From an uncultured Clostridia bacterium (GTDB taxonomy: Bacteria; Bacillota; Clostridia; Oscillospirales; Ruminococcaceae): a stretch of DNA of 64,000 bases. The notes below the pieces were generated by a model that was not told the DNA's origin, did no database searches, and saw nothing but the letters and a program-made list of their open reading frames with translations. Positions 38,504-48,488 of this stretch are shown here, piece by piece. Positions within the stretch are counted from its first letter, which is position 1; the number at the start of each line of letters is the position of its first letter. The DNA lies in the NCBI GenBank assembly GCA_947629785.1, contig CANRFB010000004.1, positions 1-64,000 of the forward strand, given 5' to 3'. A program made the position numbers and the translations under genes.

Positions 38504-41500
38504 TTGAAAGCATTAAGCAGGAAAAATATTCTGATAATTGCCGCTTCCGCATTGGCGGCGGTGATAATTTCCATAATAATCGTGTTCATACTCACAAGAC
38601 CCGAAAGTTACCGCGTTCTCAAAAGCTTTGAAATGACGGGAACTTCCTCGGTGGAAAGAAAGGACATAGGACATCTGGACGTTTATGTGGGAATGAATTT
38701 CGAGAACGAGGACGTTATTTCCACCGATAAGGAAAGTTCACTGCGCCTTGCCCTTGACAGCGACAAGTATGTGCTTCTTGACGAACTGACGGTCATGGAA
38801 CTTGTTGCCGCGGGAAATCAGTCCGACAGCCGCACCATTCTGAAACTCCGCGAGGGAAATATTCTCAACGAGATAACAAAGCCCCTTTCGGAAAATTCTT
38901 CCTATGTGGTAAATGCCCCGAAATCCACAATGGCTGTACGCGGAACAAGCTTCAACGTAAATGTAAAGCAGCTTGAGGACGGAAGCTACATCACCGATGT
39001 GGACGTTATCCACGGTCATGTGGACGTACAGCTTCTTGACGAAAACGGCGAAGAAAAAGGCGATCTTGTGGTCGTTACCGAGGGAAACCGCGTTACCATT
39101 ATGACAGACCCCAACGAGGAAACCTCCAACGACCCCGATATTGACGGAAACTCCTATTTTGTTTTCCACGGAATAGATGAAAGCGGCGAACCTACGCTTT
39201 TTACATATGACACCGAAAATACCCCCGTTTACCCCTCCGACTATCTTATGCTCCCCGAAAAGGTAAAGGAAACCATTATCGACTCAAACGACAGCGGACT
39301 TCTTGTGCTGAACGAAAGCATCGCCCAGAAAGTGAAAGAAGAAACCAACACTGCCGAAGCGGAAATTCCTGCGGAAACCACATCTGCGGCTGCCGTTCCC
39401 TTAATTGCGGATAATGTTCCCGCCGAAACGACTGCGCCTGCGGTTTCGGAAGTTTCTCTGCCTGCGGAGACTGAGGTTCCAGAAGTTACGGAGCGCGAAC
39501 CCGTTCCGGCTTCCGAAGAAACATATACCGAAGCGGAAACTTCCGTTTCCGAAACAGAAGCGGAAACTTCCGTTTCCGAAACAGAAACGGAAATTACCGC
39601 TACCGAAACCGAACAGGAAACCACCGTTTCCGAAACAGAAACGGAAATTACCGCTACCGAAACCGAACCGGAAATAGTGACCGTTTTCACAACTGCTGAA
39701 ACAAGTCCGTACATTCCGCAGTATACTCCTGCTCCGAGTACAACAACTGAAACAACAACTTCGGTTACGACTGAAACAACCACTTCTGCCACAACTGAAA
39801 CGACCGCTCCGGTTTCCACGGAAGAAACATCTGAAACTACCACCGAAACTACAGAGCCGCTTCCCGAGACATACACCATAAGCTTTGAAACTTCCGAAGC
39901 GGGAGTTACAATGCCGGAAAGTATTACGGCAGAAGCGGGAGAAACCGTTTCCCTGCCCGCAGTTCCCGAAAAGACAGGCTATACCGGTCACTGGGAAGTT
40001 AACGGAGAAGAAGTAACTTCCGTTACCGTTGAGGGAGACATTACCGTTACGGCGGTTTACGAGATAAACAGCTATAATATCACATACACTTCAAATATTG
40101 AGGGTGTTAATTTCAGTCCTGCCGCAGCGTATTTCCAATATGGCATAAATCTTAAATCTATCCTGCCCGTACTGCCCAAAGTTGAGGGTTATACGGGCGA
40201 GTGGCAGATAAACGGAAAAGCCGTTCCCGACGACTATATCGTTTCGGAAGATATTACCGTTACTGCGTTCTACACAATAAATACCTACACCGTCACATTT
40301 GATTCGGAAATTAAAACAAGCGAAAAGGCCGCCGATTACGGCACAAAACTTCCGGAAATCCCCGAAAAGACGGGTTATACCGGAAAATGGACTTTAGACG
40401 GTGAGGAAATTCCCGACGGATATACCGTTACGGCAGATGTCACCGTTACTGCGGAATATACCATCAACAGCTATACGGTTACATTTAATGCTGATGGTGA
40501 AACAAGCGAGAAAACCGCGGAACACGGCACAAAGCTTGCGGATATTCTGCCCGATGTTCCCGAAAAGACAGGACACACCGGAAAATGGACTTTAGACGGT
40601 AAGGAAATTCCTGACGGATATACTGTTACGGAAGATGTCACTATTACGGCGGAATATACTCCCATAAGTTACTCAATTACATTCACTTCCGAAGAAGATG
40701 TAGAACTTCCCGAAAATACCGAAGCCGATTACGGCACGGAATATGAACTGCCCGCAGTTCCCGAAAAGACGGGTCATGACGGTCACTGGGAAATTGACGG
40801 CGAGACAGTAACTTCCTTTACCGTTGAGGGAGATATTACGGTTGAGGCAGTGTATACCGTTCAGAAATATCCTGTAATCTTTGATTATGCTTTGGACGAT
40901 GAAGCAATAATTTCTGAGGACAGAGTAACAGGCGAATTTGAAAAAGATTTTGAGCTTGAATATGGTTCGCGTATTTCGGAATATGTTAGTGAAAACACTG
41001 CCAAACCCGAAATTTCGGGATATGAGTTTGATCATTGGCTTTACAACGGCGAAACATTCTCCGAGACAGACACAGTGAAAGTTCCCGATGAAAACGGTAT
41101 AACTCTGACTGCGGTCTATAAGAGAACAGGGTATGTTATAACGTATCATTATCTGAAAGACAGTACCGACATAAAAACACAGGTAATTCCTATTGGCGAA
41201 CCGATGCAAATAGAGTATTCAAGCGGTACAGGTGCTTGGATATATGAAGATGATCAAGGAAAGTATCATGAACAATATGATGGTCATTCAGTAAGCAGCG
41301 ATCTGGATATGTATGAAGGTATAACAATCTCTGTTGATGAAGTTTCTTGGTCAAATAACGGTTCAACAGGAAAAGACGAATTTGCGCGTTATTACAGCGG
41401 CAGCGAACTTATCAAAAAGTACGGTGATACGATAACTGAAACTGAACTTGATATGCTGCAAAATGTGTATAACAGCAGATATTATGTAGTAAATGACCGG

Positions 41501-42694
41501 ATCTCGGATATTTCGCCGTATCCAAATACAGATACTGTTTTAACAGCGGAGGATCTGAAGTCTGTTGAAGCAACAAAAAGTATTTATATTGTACCTGTTT
41601 TAAGGTTTAATTACAATGGAACAATATATAATTATTTTGGTGCGTCACGTAATTCCAATAAAAATTATGATGCATTTTTGGATTCTCTCGGCACGCTGGA
41701 AGATGGGGAAGAATGGTGTATCGAACCTAACGGAAGTACGGTTATGCAGCAGTCATTCTTTAAGTACGGCTCGGGATTCAGTGTTTTTGCCGGCGAAATC
41801 GGATATAACAACGAACCGCTGACGCTTTCTATCAAAAAGCCCGCGGCCGTAACATTTAATACAAATAGTGATTTTTATGGTGATACTTTTAAATCGACTG
41901 TAACTATGGGTGACGGTGAAACATTCGGAAGCGTTCTCCCTCCTGTTACAAACGGTTCAACATGGGTATATGAAAACGAAAACGGCACTTACTCCAAGTT
42001 TACTGACGATACTCCGGTTTATGACGGTATGGAAATATACAATGGCATTTCCATAGCAATTATGGGAATTATGAATGGAGCCGGTTCGGAATTTGCATTA
42101 AGGGATATAATTTATATTCCGTCATATTTCTATCTGAACAATAATCCGGATTCGATCACTAAGCCGGAGGGCAATTTCATATACGCATATCAATCTTTCG
42201 GTCCGGATAATAATAATTTTGATTGGTCGGAAGATGGTACAAAAAATTATACCGATGACATAACAAGTGTTAACATACTTGAAAGTGATATAATACTTTA
42301 TGAAGCAACACATATCATTAACGTTCACAGATATAATGATGAGTATACAACACATACTTATTTAATGAATTCTGACTATGATAGTGATCCGACACATTGG
42401 CTCCCGCAAGCAACTGACGGTTTTAAATGGAGAGGAGAACAATCCGGAAATACAGAATATACTTACGAAGAAATTTCTGCCACGCAAGGCACGTCAGGCG
42501 AGTCAACCGGTCCGCAGGTCAGCTCCAGTCCGGCGCTTTCCGGAAATGGACCTGTTGAGATGGAAAACGGCGCTCCCGTCGATGAGGAAGATGATACAGG
42601 ATCTTCCGTAAGCCTTGACGCCGCCGAACCAACCAAGCCCGAGGACATTCCCGAACCATCGGAAACTCCCGACGACACTGGAAACGGCGAATAA
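38504..42694 (+). CDS. Giant membrane-anchored FecR-domain protein with Thr/Glu-rich linker and five InlB B-type (Listeria-Bacteroides) repeats
   Basis: TTG start with gaggtg RBS; TM; APKSTMAVRGTSFNVNV FecR motif; ETETEITATETE linker; repeats PEKTGYTGKWTLDGEEIPDGYTVTADVTVTAEYTINSYTVTF. Confidence 0.88.
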   Translation: MKALSRKNILIIAASALAAVIISIIIVFILTRPESYRVLKSFEMTGTSSVERKDIGHLDVYVGMNFENEDVISTDKESSLRLALDSDKYVLLDELTVMELVAAGNQSDSRTILKLREGNILNEITKPLSENSSYVVNAPKSTMAVRGTSFNVNVKQLEDGSYITDVDVIHGHVDVQLLDENGEEKGDLVVVTEGNRVTIMTDPNEETSNDPDIDGNSYFVFHGIDESGEPTLFTYDTENTPVYPSDYLMLPEKVKETIIDSNDSGLLVLNESIAQKVKEETNTAEAEIPAETTSAAAVPLIADNVPAETTAPAVSEVSLPAETEVPEVTEREPVPASEETYTEAETSVSETEAETSVSETETEITATETEQETTVSETETEITATETEPEIVTVFTTAETSPYIPQYTPAPSTTTETTTSVTTETTTSATTETTAPVSTEETSETTTETTEPLPETYTISFETSEAGVTMPESITAEAGETVSLPAVPEKTGYTGHWEVNGEEVTSVTVEGDITVTAVYEINSYNITYTSNIEGVNFSPAAAYFQYGINLKSILPVLPKVEGYTGEWQINGKAVPDDYIVSEDITVTAFYTINTYTVTFDSEIKTSEKAADYGTKLPEIPEKTGYTGKWTLDGEEIPDGYTVTADVTVTAEYTINSYTVTFNADGETSEKTAEHGTKLADILPDVPEKTGHTGKWTLDGKEIPDGYTVTEDVTITAEYTPISYSITFTSEEDVELPENTEADYGTEYELPAVPEKTGHDGHWEIDGETVTSFTVEGDITVEAVYTVQKYPVIFDYALDDEAIISEDRVTGEFEKDFELEYGSRISEYVSENTAKPEISGYEFDHWLYNGETFSETDTVKVPDENGITLTAVYKRTGYVITYHYLKDSTDIKTQVIPIGEPMQIEYSSGTGAWIYEDDQGKYHEQYDGHSVSSDLDMYEGITISVDEVSWSNNGSTGKDEFARYYSGSELIKKYGDTITETELDMLQNVYNSRYYVVNDRISDISPYPNTDTVLTAEDLKSVEATKSIYIVPVLRFNYNGTIYNYFGASRNSNKNYDAFLDSLGTLEDGEEWCIEPNGSTVMQQSFFKYGSGFSVFAGEIGYNNEPLTLSIKKPAAVTFNTNSDFYGDTFKSTVTMGDGETFGSVLPPVTNGSTWVYENENGTYSKFTDDTPVYDGMEIYNGISIAIMGIMNGAGSEFALRDIIYIPSYFYLNNNPDSITKPEGNFIYAYQSFGPDNNNFDWSEDGTKNYTDDITSVNILESDIILYEATHIINVHRYNDEYTTHTYLMNSDYDSDPTHWLPQATDGFKWRGEQSGNTEYTYEEISATQGTSGESTGPQVSSSPALSGNGPVEMENGAPVDEEDDTGSSVSLDAAEPTKPEDIPEPSETPDDTGNGE

Positions 42695-42699
42695 TTAAA

Positions 42700-42733
42700 A
42701 ATCCCCGCTCCGAAAACGGAACGGGGATATTTT
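42700..42733. terminator. Terminator between convergent genes
   Basis: atccccgctccgaaaacggaacggggatatttttg. Confidence 0.75.
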
Positions 42734-42744
42734 TGTTTTGCCGC

Positions 42745-43788
42745 TTATTTAATTACGATGTTTCTGCCGCTTTCCTTGGCTTTGTAAAGCTTTTCGTCCG
42801 CGTCTTTTATGTTGTCCTCAATGGACTTTGTTCTGTCAATGGTGGTAACTCCGAAACTCATGGTAACTTTTATATCCAGTTCTTCAAAGTGACAGACGGA
42901 ATCCATGACCGTGCGGCGGATCCTTTCGGCTGTTTCAGCCGCGCCGTCCATATCGGTGTCGGGCAGCATGGCAATAAATTCCTCGCCGCCCCAGCGGTAA
43001 ATTCCGTCACATATCCGCATATTCCTGTAAAGTATCTGCGAAACGTGTTTCAGCACCGCGTCGCCCGCGTTATGCCCGTATGTATCGTTTACCTTTTTGA
43101 AAAAGTCTATATCGCAGATAAACAGTGAAATATCGTGGAGATCTTCCGTATCGGAAAGCATTTTTGAAAATTTGCCGTTATAATCGCTGTAAAAGCCCAT
43201 GCGGTTTTTAAGTTCGGTAAGACGGTCGTGGTAGGAAGCGTCAAGGAATGTTTCGGATTCAAGGGTAATTCCGCAGATAAACGCCGCCAGAGTCAGCCGC
43301 TTTATATCTTCGCCGTCGTTGAAATTTCCGTCGCCGCCAAGCTTGTTTATGGCTTGGAACGCGCCTATGATTTCTCCCCGACAGTTTGAAACTGGCATTA
43401 CCAGTATCGACTTTGTAACATAGCCTGTTTTCTTATCCACATCGGAGTTGAAATCGGGGCTGTTATACGGATCGTTCACGATTATGACGCGCTTCTCGGA
43501 AATGGCTTTGCCCACAATGCCCGTGCCTTCGGGGATCGTTATACGTCCCGTTCCCACCGCGGCGGTAGTCCAGATCTCATGGGAGCGTTTGTTCCAATTC
43601 CAGAAGCTTGCGCGGTCGGCGTTTATGAGAGTCCGACCCAGATCGGTAAGCAGTTTAAAAATTTCATAGTGGTTGTTGGAAGCGTCATTTTCGTCGTGGC
43701 AGATCTCCTTGTAAAGTTCCTGAGTTTTGGTAAATATCTGATCAAGCAGTTCCTCTGCTGAAATATTCATATCCGAATACGGCATAAA
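42745..43788 (-). CDS. GAF-GGDEF diguanylate cyclase
   Basis: GAF region (GTGIVGKAISEKRVIIVNDPY) then YRWGGEEFIAMLPD; GGEEF intact. Confidence 0.93.
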   Translation of the reverse strand, partial: FMPYSDMNISAEELLDQIFTKTQELYKEICHDENDASNNHYEIFKLLTDLGRTLINADRASFWNWNKRSHEIWTTAAVGTGRITIPEGTGIVGKAISEKRVIIVNDPYNSPDFNSDVDKKTGYVTKSILVMPVSNCRGEIIGAFQAINKLGGDGNFNDGEDIKRLTLAAFICGITLESETFLDASYHDRLTELKNRMGFYSDYNGKFSKMLSDTEDLHDISLFICDIDFFKKVNDTYGHNAGDAVLKHVSQILYRNMRICDGIYRWGGEEFIAMLPDTDMDGAAETAERIRRTVMDSVCHFEELDIKVTMSFGVTTIDRTKSIEDNIKDADEKLYKAKESGRNIVIK

Positions 43789-43943
43789 GATCATTCCTTT
43801 CATTCCTGTCGGAATTATTATCTACATTATAGCAAATTTTCCTTAAAAAGTCAATACAATTTTCGGAAACGGTGCGCGCTGCCCTTGACATTTATATGAA
43901 AGTATGATAAAATTATAACAAATTTACTTGGAGATGTTATGCT

Positions 43944-44792
43944 ATGAATAAAAGCAATATTGATAAAAAAACAGCACTGACAATATGTATTACATATGCC
44001 GTGATAATTGCCGTACTGTTGGTGATCGAGTTTGTCCCGGGCTTGAAATATCACGAAAAGACACACGAGGAAATTCTTGCTGAAAAATATCTGGCTCTTA
44101 ACGACGCCGACGGCTATGGAAAATACATCAGTGAGAATTACGAACTTTATTCTTCCGAAATTCTTGGAACATACAATTTTGACAGAGGCAACAGCTATGA
44201 CCTGAAATTTGTTTATGACTACCCTGTCCATAAAAATGACTACAGCACAATGAGTTTCACCGATGAGGAACTTAACTGTACGGAGATTCCCGAACTTTAT
44301 ATGTTTGACCCTCGCTGGGGATATGAACATATCGGAAACAGCCTTATTAAAAACAACGGCTGTTCGGCTGTCTGCCTTACTATGGCAAATCTTTACCTTA
44401 ACCACAATTCAGATGCAGACCCTGTCAAGATTGCCAATACTGCTGAAGAACTCGGAGCAACATTAATGTGGGGAAATATATTTGCCTCAAGAATTGCCGA
44501 AATTGCAGATATTTACGGAATGACAGCGGCCGCTTATGACTGTTATAATACGGATCACAGAATAACCGAGGAAGAACTGAAAGGGCTTCTGGACAAAGAA
44601 GATAATGTTGTTCTGATAAATGAACTCGGTGATAATTTCGGCGCACATATGATGATCGTTAAAGACTATGACGAAAACGGTTACGACATAATCGACCCCG
44701 CTAATCCCGATCATACCGCCCGCAAATGGACTTTTGAAGAACTTGCCCCCGAAATTGCTTATTATTGGGAGATTACCTCATCTAATAATTAA
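43944..44792 (+). CDS. Membrane-anchored C39-like (papain-fold) peptidase
   Basis: N-terminal TM; MFDPRWGYEHIGNSLIKNNGCSAVCLTMANLYLN...GAHMMIVKDYDENGYDIIDPANP. Confidence 0.8.
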   Translation: MNKSNIDKKTALTICITYAVIIAVLLVIEFVPGLKYHEKTHEEILAEKYLALNDADGYGKYISENYELYSSEILGTYNFDRGNSYDLKFVYDYPVHKNDYSTMSFTDEELNCTEIPELYMFDPRWGYEHIGNSLIKNNGCSAVCLTMANLYLNHNSDADPVKIANTAEELGATLMWGNIFASRIAEIADIYGMTAAAYDCYNTDHRITEEELKGLLDKEDNVVLINELGDNFGAHMMIVKDYDENGYDIIDPANPDHTARKWTFEELAPEIAYYWEITSSNN

Positions 44793-44925
44793 GAAAGATT
44801 TAACATATAATTAACGCAAATTTCAAATAAATTTTTGGAATTGTATTGACATTTGAGACAAAAGTGTGTATTATAATAATTAGAGATAAAAAAATACATT
44901 AATTATATTTTTGGGGAGTCTGACC

Positions 44926-45441
44926 ATGAAAAAGACAAAACTTAAACGTTTAAAAGGCTTTACGCTTATTGAACTTATAGTAGTTATAGCAATTATTGCA
45001 ATTCTCGCCACGATACTTGTACCGTCCATGCTTAAATTTTTGCAGGAAGCCCGCGTGACCAAACTGAATGCCAATGCGCGTATGGCTTATGCCGCCGCGC
45101 AAAGCGCAATAACCTCTGCAAATGCCGCACACGTAGGCGATATAAAGCCTAATTGCATCTATAAAGGTGAAGGCGACGGTGTAGCTCACCCGCCGCAAGG
45201 TTCGGGTGCTAAAGATTGTAATGTCGGCGCGTATCTGGGAGAAGATTTCAGCGGATATTATGCGTTCATGACCGATAGTCAGGGTTACGGCTGTGTTTAC
45301 GCGTTGTGGTGTGATGAACCGTTCCCGTCGGATTTTACCATTGAACAGCTTTCATATGACGAGATCTGGGATCAGTTTGCTACCGGAACGCCGATAGGCT
45401 GTCACCCACTGAAAAAGAATGCTGATGACGATGATACATAA
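44926..45441 (+). CDS. Type IV pilin-like / pseudopilin protein
   Basis: KGFTLIELIVVIAIIAILATILVPSMLKFLQEARVTKLNANARMAYAAAQ (prepilin site and N-terminal helix). Confidence 0.9.
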   Translation: MKKTKLKRLKGFTLIELIVVIAIIAILATILVPSMLKFLQEARVTKLNANARMAYAAAQSAITSANAAHVGDIKPNCIYKGEGDGVAHPPQGSGAKDCNVGAYLGEDFSGYYAFMTDSQGYGCVYALWCDEPFPSDFTIEQLSYDEIWDQFATGTPIGCHPLKKNADDDDT

Positions 45442-45465
45442 TTATATTAAAAACAATGAACCCGC

Positions 45466-45492
45466 CGGATATTTTTCCGGCGGGTTTGCTTT
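45466..45492. terminator. Terminator between convergent pilin-like gene and tmcAL
   Basis: aacccgccggatatttttccggcgggtttgctttt. Confidence 0.75.
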
Positions 45493-46709
45493 TACTGAAT
45501 TTCAATTTTAGCCGTGAAATCCTGTGCGCTGGGGCGCACCGTTCTGGAAGCAAGTCCGTAAAGATTCGCTGCACGGTTGGAAACATCGGCAAACCTGTGT
45601 ATCGGCGGTGTGTTGGTTTCAATAATATCTTTCAGGGAAGTGTTAAAGGGAATCGCGTAACGGTTTCCGTCCTCCTTGGTTTTTACGGCTTTGAGAATCT
45701 CCGCACCGCGCTCGTTCAGGGCAAGAACTCTCCCGTAAGGGGGCATTATAAGCAGGTCTGACGCCTTTATGCCAATAAACAGGTTCAGGAGTATGCGGCG
45801 CATTTTGGCGGCGGTGTTGCTCTTGTTTACCGTCTTTTCAAGGAATTCATCAATTGAGTTTGAATCCAGTCCCGCGCGGAAGATAAGGTTTGCAAGCCCC
45901 TGATCAACATCGGGACATTCGGCAAGCTGCGGCGGGATCATGGAACGGAGTATATAAAGCATTTCTCTTTCAAGGTTATCGAAATATGCAAGCTGCTGCT
46001 TTTCTTCATATTCCTTGACTACCTTTGCCATTCCCTCGGGAACATATTCGCTTATATCCTCCCCGTCCTCGATCATTTCACGGATAAGCGTTCCGCTTGC
46101 GATACCGTCGGCGGCTTCCTCGCTGTCGTGAGCCGCGCCTTTGCGCTTTATGGTGAATATTTCAAAATCAAGATCGAGCATTTTCATAGCTTTTAAATAT
46201 TCCACGCCGAGGGTATTATTGGGGGCATCGAAAACCGAAGCGATCATAGGACCGTGTTCAAGGGCGATAGCCTGCTGAAGCGCGGCAGGGAATGACATTC
46301 CCTGCATAAGCAGCGGTTTCACTTTTGCCTCCATATTTTCTTTGGTAGAAAGATTCAGCGAAGCCATAGCGGCGTTTTTCAGAAGCTCCACATCTCCGCA
46401 TTCGCTGCCGAAAGATATTCCGTCAACGCAGCCCAGCGCGCCGAGCATCATAACGCCCGCTCTGGCAAAATATCCTGCGCTTGCCGCCGAGTATATGACA
46501 GGCATTTCGATAACAAGGTCAACACCGTTCTCAACGGCAACCTTTGCCCTTGCGAACTTGTCTATCATGGCGACATCGCCGCGCTGAACGTAGTTTCCGC
46601 TCATTATTGCGACAATGTGTGTAGCACCGTTTTTGCGTGTTTCTTCTATCTGGTGGATATGTCCGTTATGAAAAGGGTTGTATTCACAGATTATACCATA
46701 AGTTTTCAT
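45492..46709 (-). CDS. tmcAL: tRNA(Met) cytidine acetate ligase (YlbM/DUF795)
   Basis: MKTYGIICEYNPFHNGHIHQIEETRKNGATHIVAIMSGNYVQRGDVAMIDKFARAKVAVENGVDLVIEMPVIYS. Confidence 0.93.
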   Translation of the reverse strand: MKTYGIICEYNPFHNGHIHQIEETRKNGATHIVAIMSGNYVQRGDVAMIDKFARAKVAVENGVDLVIEMPVIYSAASAGYFARAGVMMLGALGCVDGISFGSECGDVELLKNAAMASLNLSTKENMEAKVKPLLMQGMSFPAALQQAIALEHGPMIASVFDAPNNTLGVEYLKAMKMLDLDFEIFTIKRKGAAHDSEEAADGIASGTLIREMIEDGEDISEYVPEGMAKVVKEYEEKQQLAYFDNLEREMLYILRSMIPPQLAECPDVDQGLANLIFRAGLDSNSIDEFLEKTVNKSNTAAKMRRILLNLFIGIKASDLLIMPPYGRVLALNERGAEILKAVKTKEDGNRYAIPFNTSLKDIIETNTPPIHRFADVSNRAANLYGLASRTVRPSAQDFTAKIEIQ

Positions 46710-46915
46710 TATTTGTGTCCTTTCTTTTTTACAAATTGTAATACTCTACCTTATTATAGTATATTATTTTTAACAATTAAATATGGAAATAATGTTACAA
46801 ATTACTGAAAATATTGTAAAGCCATAAAATATTGACAGAAAAACTATTGATTTTTGATGTAAATAGTAATAATATAAAATTATAATTGAATTTTTCTGAA
46901 AGGATCGTTTTGACT

Positions 46916-48115
46916 ATGATAATTCTTGTTGTAAACGCAGGCAGTTCTTCCCTTAAATACCAGCTCCTCGATATGGACGGAGAAAAGGTAATAGCAAAGG
47001 GAAACTGCGACCGCATCGGCATCGGCGGACATATCAAGCACACCACATTTGACGGCAGAACCGTTGATCAGGACTGTGATTTCCCCACACATACCGAAGC
47101 TTTTGCAAAGCTTGTTGAAGTCCTCACCACGGGCGACGCAGCCGTTATAAAATCAATGGACGAAATTTCCGCTGTAGGTCACCGCATAGTACAGGGCGCG
47201 GAAATATTTGACAAAACAACCCTTGTCACCGATGAAGTTATCGATCAGATCGACAGCCTCAGCGAACTTGCTCCCGTTCATAACCACCCCCATGCCCTTG
47301 CTCTGAGAGCCTGCAAGAAAGTCCTCCCCGCAAATGTTCCGCAGGTGGTAGTATTTGATACGGCATTCCACCAGACAATGCCCGAAAAAGCATATATGTA
47401 CGGACTTCCCTATGAGGATTACGAGAAATATCATGTAAGGAAATACGGTTTCCACGGCACGTCCCACAGATTTGTAACAGCGGCGCTTGCAGAAGCCATG
47501 GGCAAGGATATAAAAGACCTTAAAATCGTTTCCTGCCACCTTGGAAACGGTTCGTCCATAACTGCCGTTGACGGCGGAAAGTCGGTAGACACTTCCATGG
47601 GATTCACACCTCTTGACGGTGTTCTTATGGGAACGAGAACGGGCGCGGTTGACCCGTCTGCGGTAACGTTTGTAGCTTCCAAGCACCACTTTACCACTTC
47701 CGAAATGAGCGACTACATGAACAAGAAATCGGGATTCCTTGGCGTATCGGGAATTTCAAGCGATAACAGAGACATCGGCGCAGCTGCTGCAAAGGGCGAC
47801 AAGAGAGCGCAGCTTGCTTCCGAAATGCTCCAGTATGACATCAAGAAGTACATAGGTTCATATGCGGCGATAATGAACGGTCTTGACGCGGTACTTTTCA
47901 CAGGCGGTATCGGTGAAAACGCTTCCGAAGTCCGCGAGGGCGTATGCGAGAATATGGATTTCCTCGGCATAAAGATAGACAAGGAAATAAACAAGTCGGT
48001 TCACGGCGAACTCAAGAAGATTTCCACACCTGATTCCAAAGTAGAAGTATGGGTAGTTCCCACAAACGAGGAACTGCTTATTGCGCGGGACACTCTGGCG
48101 CTTATTTCCAAGTAA
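46916..48115 (+). CDS. ackA: Acetate kinase
   Basis: MIILVVNAGSSSLKYQLLDM...VFDTAFHQTMPEKAYMYGLPYEDYEKYHVRKYGFHGTSHRFV...FTGGIGENASEVRE. Confidence 0.97.
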   Translation: MIILVVNAGSSSLKYQLLDMDGEKVIAKGNCDRIGIGGHIKHTTFDGRTVDQDCDFPTHTEAFAKLVEVLTTGDAAVIKSMDEISAVGHRIVQGAEIFDKTTLVTDEVIDQIDSLSELAPVHNHPHALALRACKKVLPANVPQVVVFDTAFHQTMPEKAYMYGLPYEDYEKYHVRKYGFHGTSHRFVTAALAEAMGKDIKDLKIVSCHLGNGSSITAVDGGKSVDTSMGFTPLDGVLMGTRTGAVDPSAVTFVASKHHFTTSEMSDYMNKKSGFLGVSGISSDNRDIGAAAAKGDKRAQLASEMLQYDIKKYIGSYAAIMNGLDAVLFTGGIGENASEVREGVCENMDFLGIKIDKEINKSVHGELKKISTPDSKVEVWVVPTNEELLIARDTLALISK

Positions 48116-48117
48116 AA

Positions 48118-48155
48118 CGCAAAGGCGGCTGTGTTTTCCGCAGCCGCCTGCTTTA
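48118..48155 (+). terminator. Terminator-like hairpin after ackA
   Basis: aaggcggctgtgttttccgcagccgcctgcttt. Confidence 0.65.
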
Positions 48156-48213
48156 CGGCAGGCGATTTCCATATTTTTACTGCATAAAAATTAAAAAAAT
48201 TCGGAAAAAGGTA

Positions 48214-48242
48214 TTGACAACAGAGAAAAAACGTGATATAAT
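48214..48242 (+). promoter_or_regulatory. SigA-type promoter TTGACA-17-TATAAT for tRNA-fMet
   Basis: TTGACA 48214-48219; TATAAT 48237-48242. Confidence 0.8.
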
Positions 48243-48276
48243 AATAAAGTGCTCTCTTTAAGGGAGTAGTTCATGA

Positions 48277-48353
<77 letters not shown>

Positions 48354-48488
48354 CGCAAATAAGCCGTTTGAAGCGTTTCAAACGGCTTATTTTTATGCAA
48401 AAATCAGTGAAAAAACCAACAAAAAACCAACTAAATGCGCTTTTTTTACTGAGAAAGCGGCATAAACATACCCGCTCCGCTTGTATTT

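Noticed and set aside
39241-39991. Antisense Ser/Val-rich and Cys/Phe-rich ORFs of 212 and 196 aa
   Set aside because: Mirror of the Thr/Glu-rich repeat linker of the FecR/InlB protein; artefact of low-complexity coding sequence.
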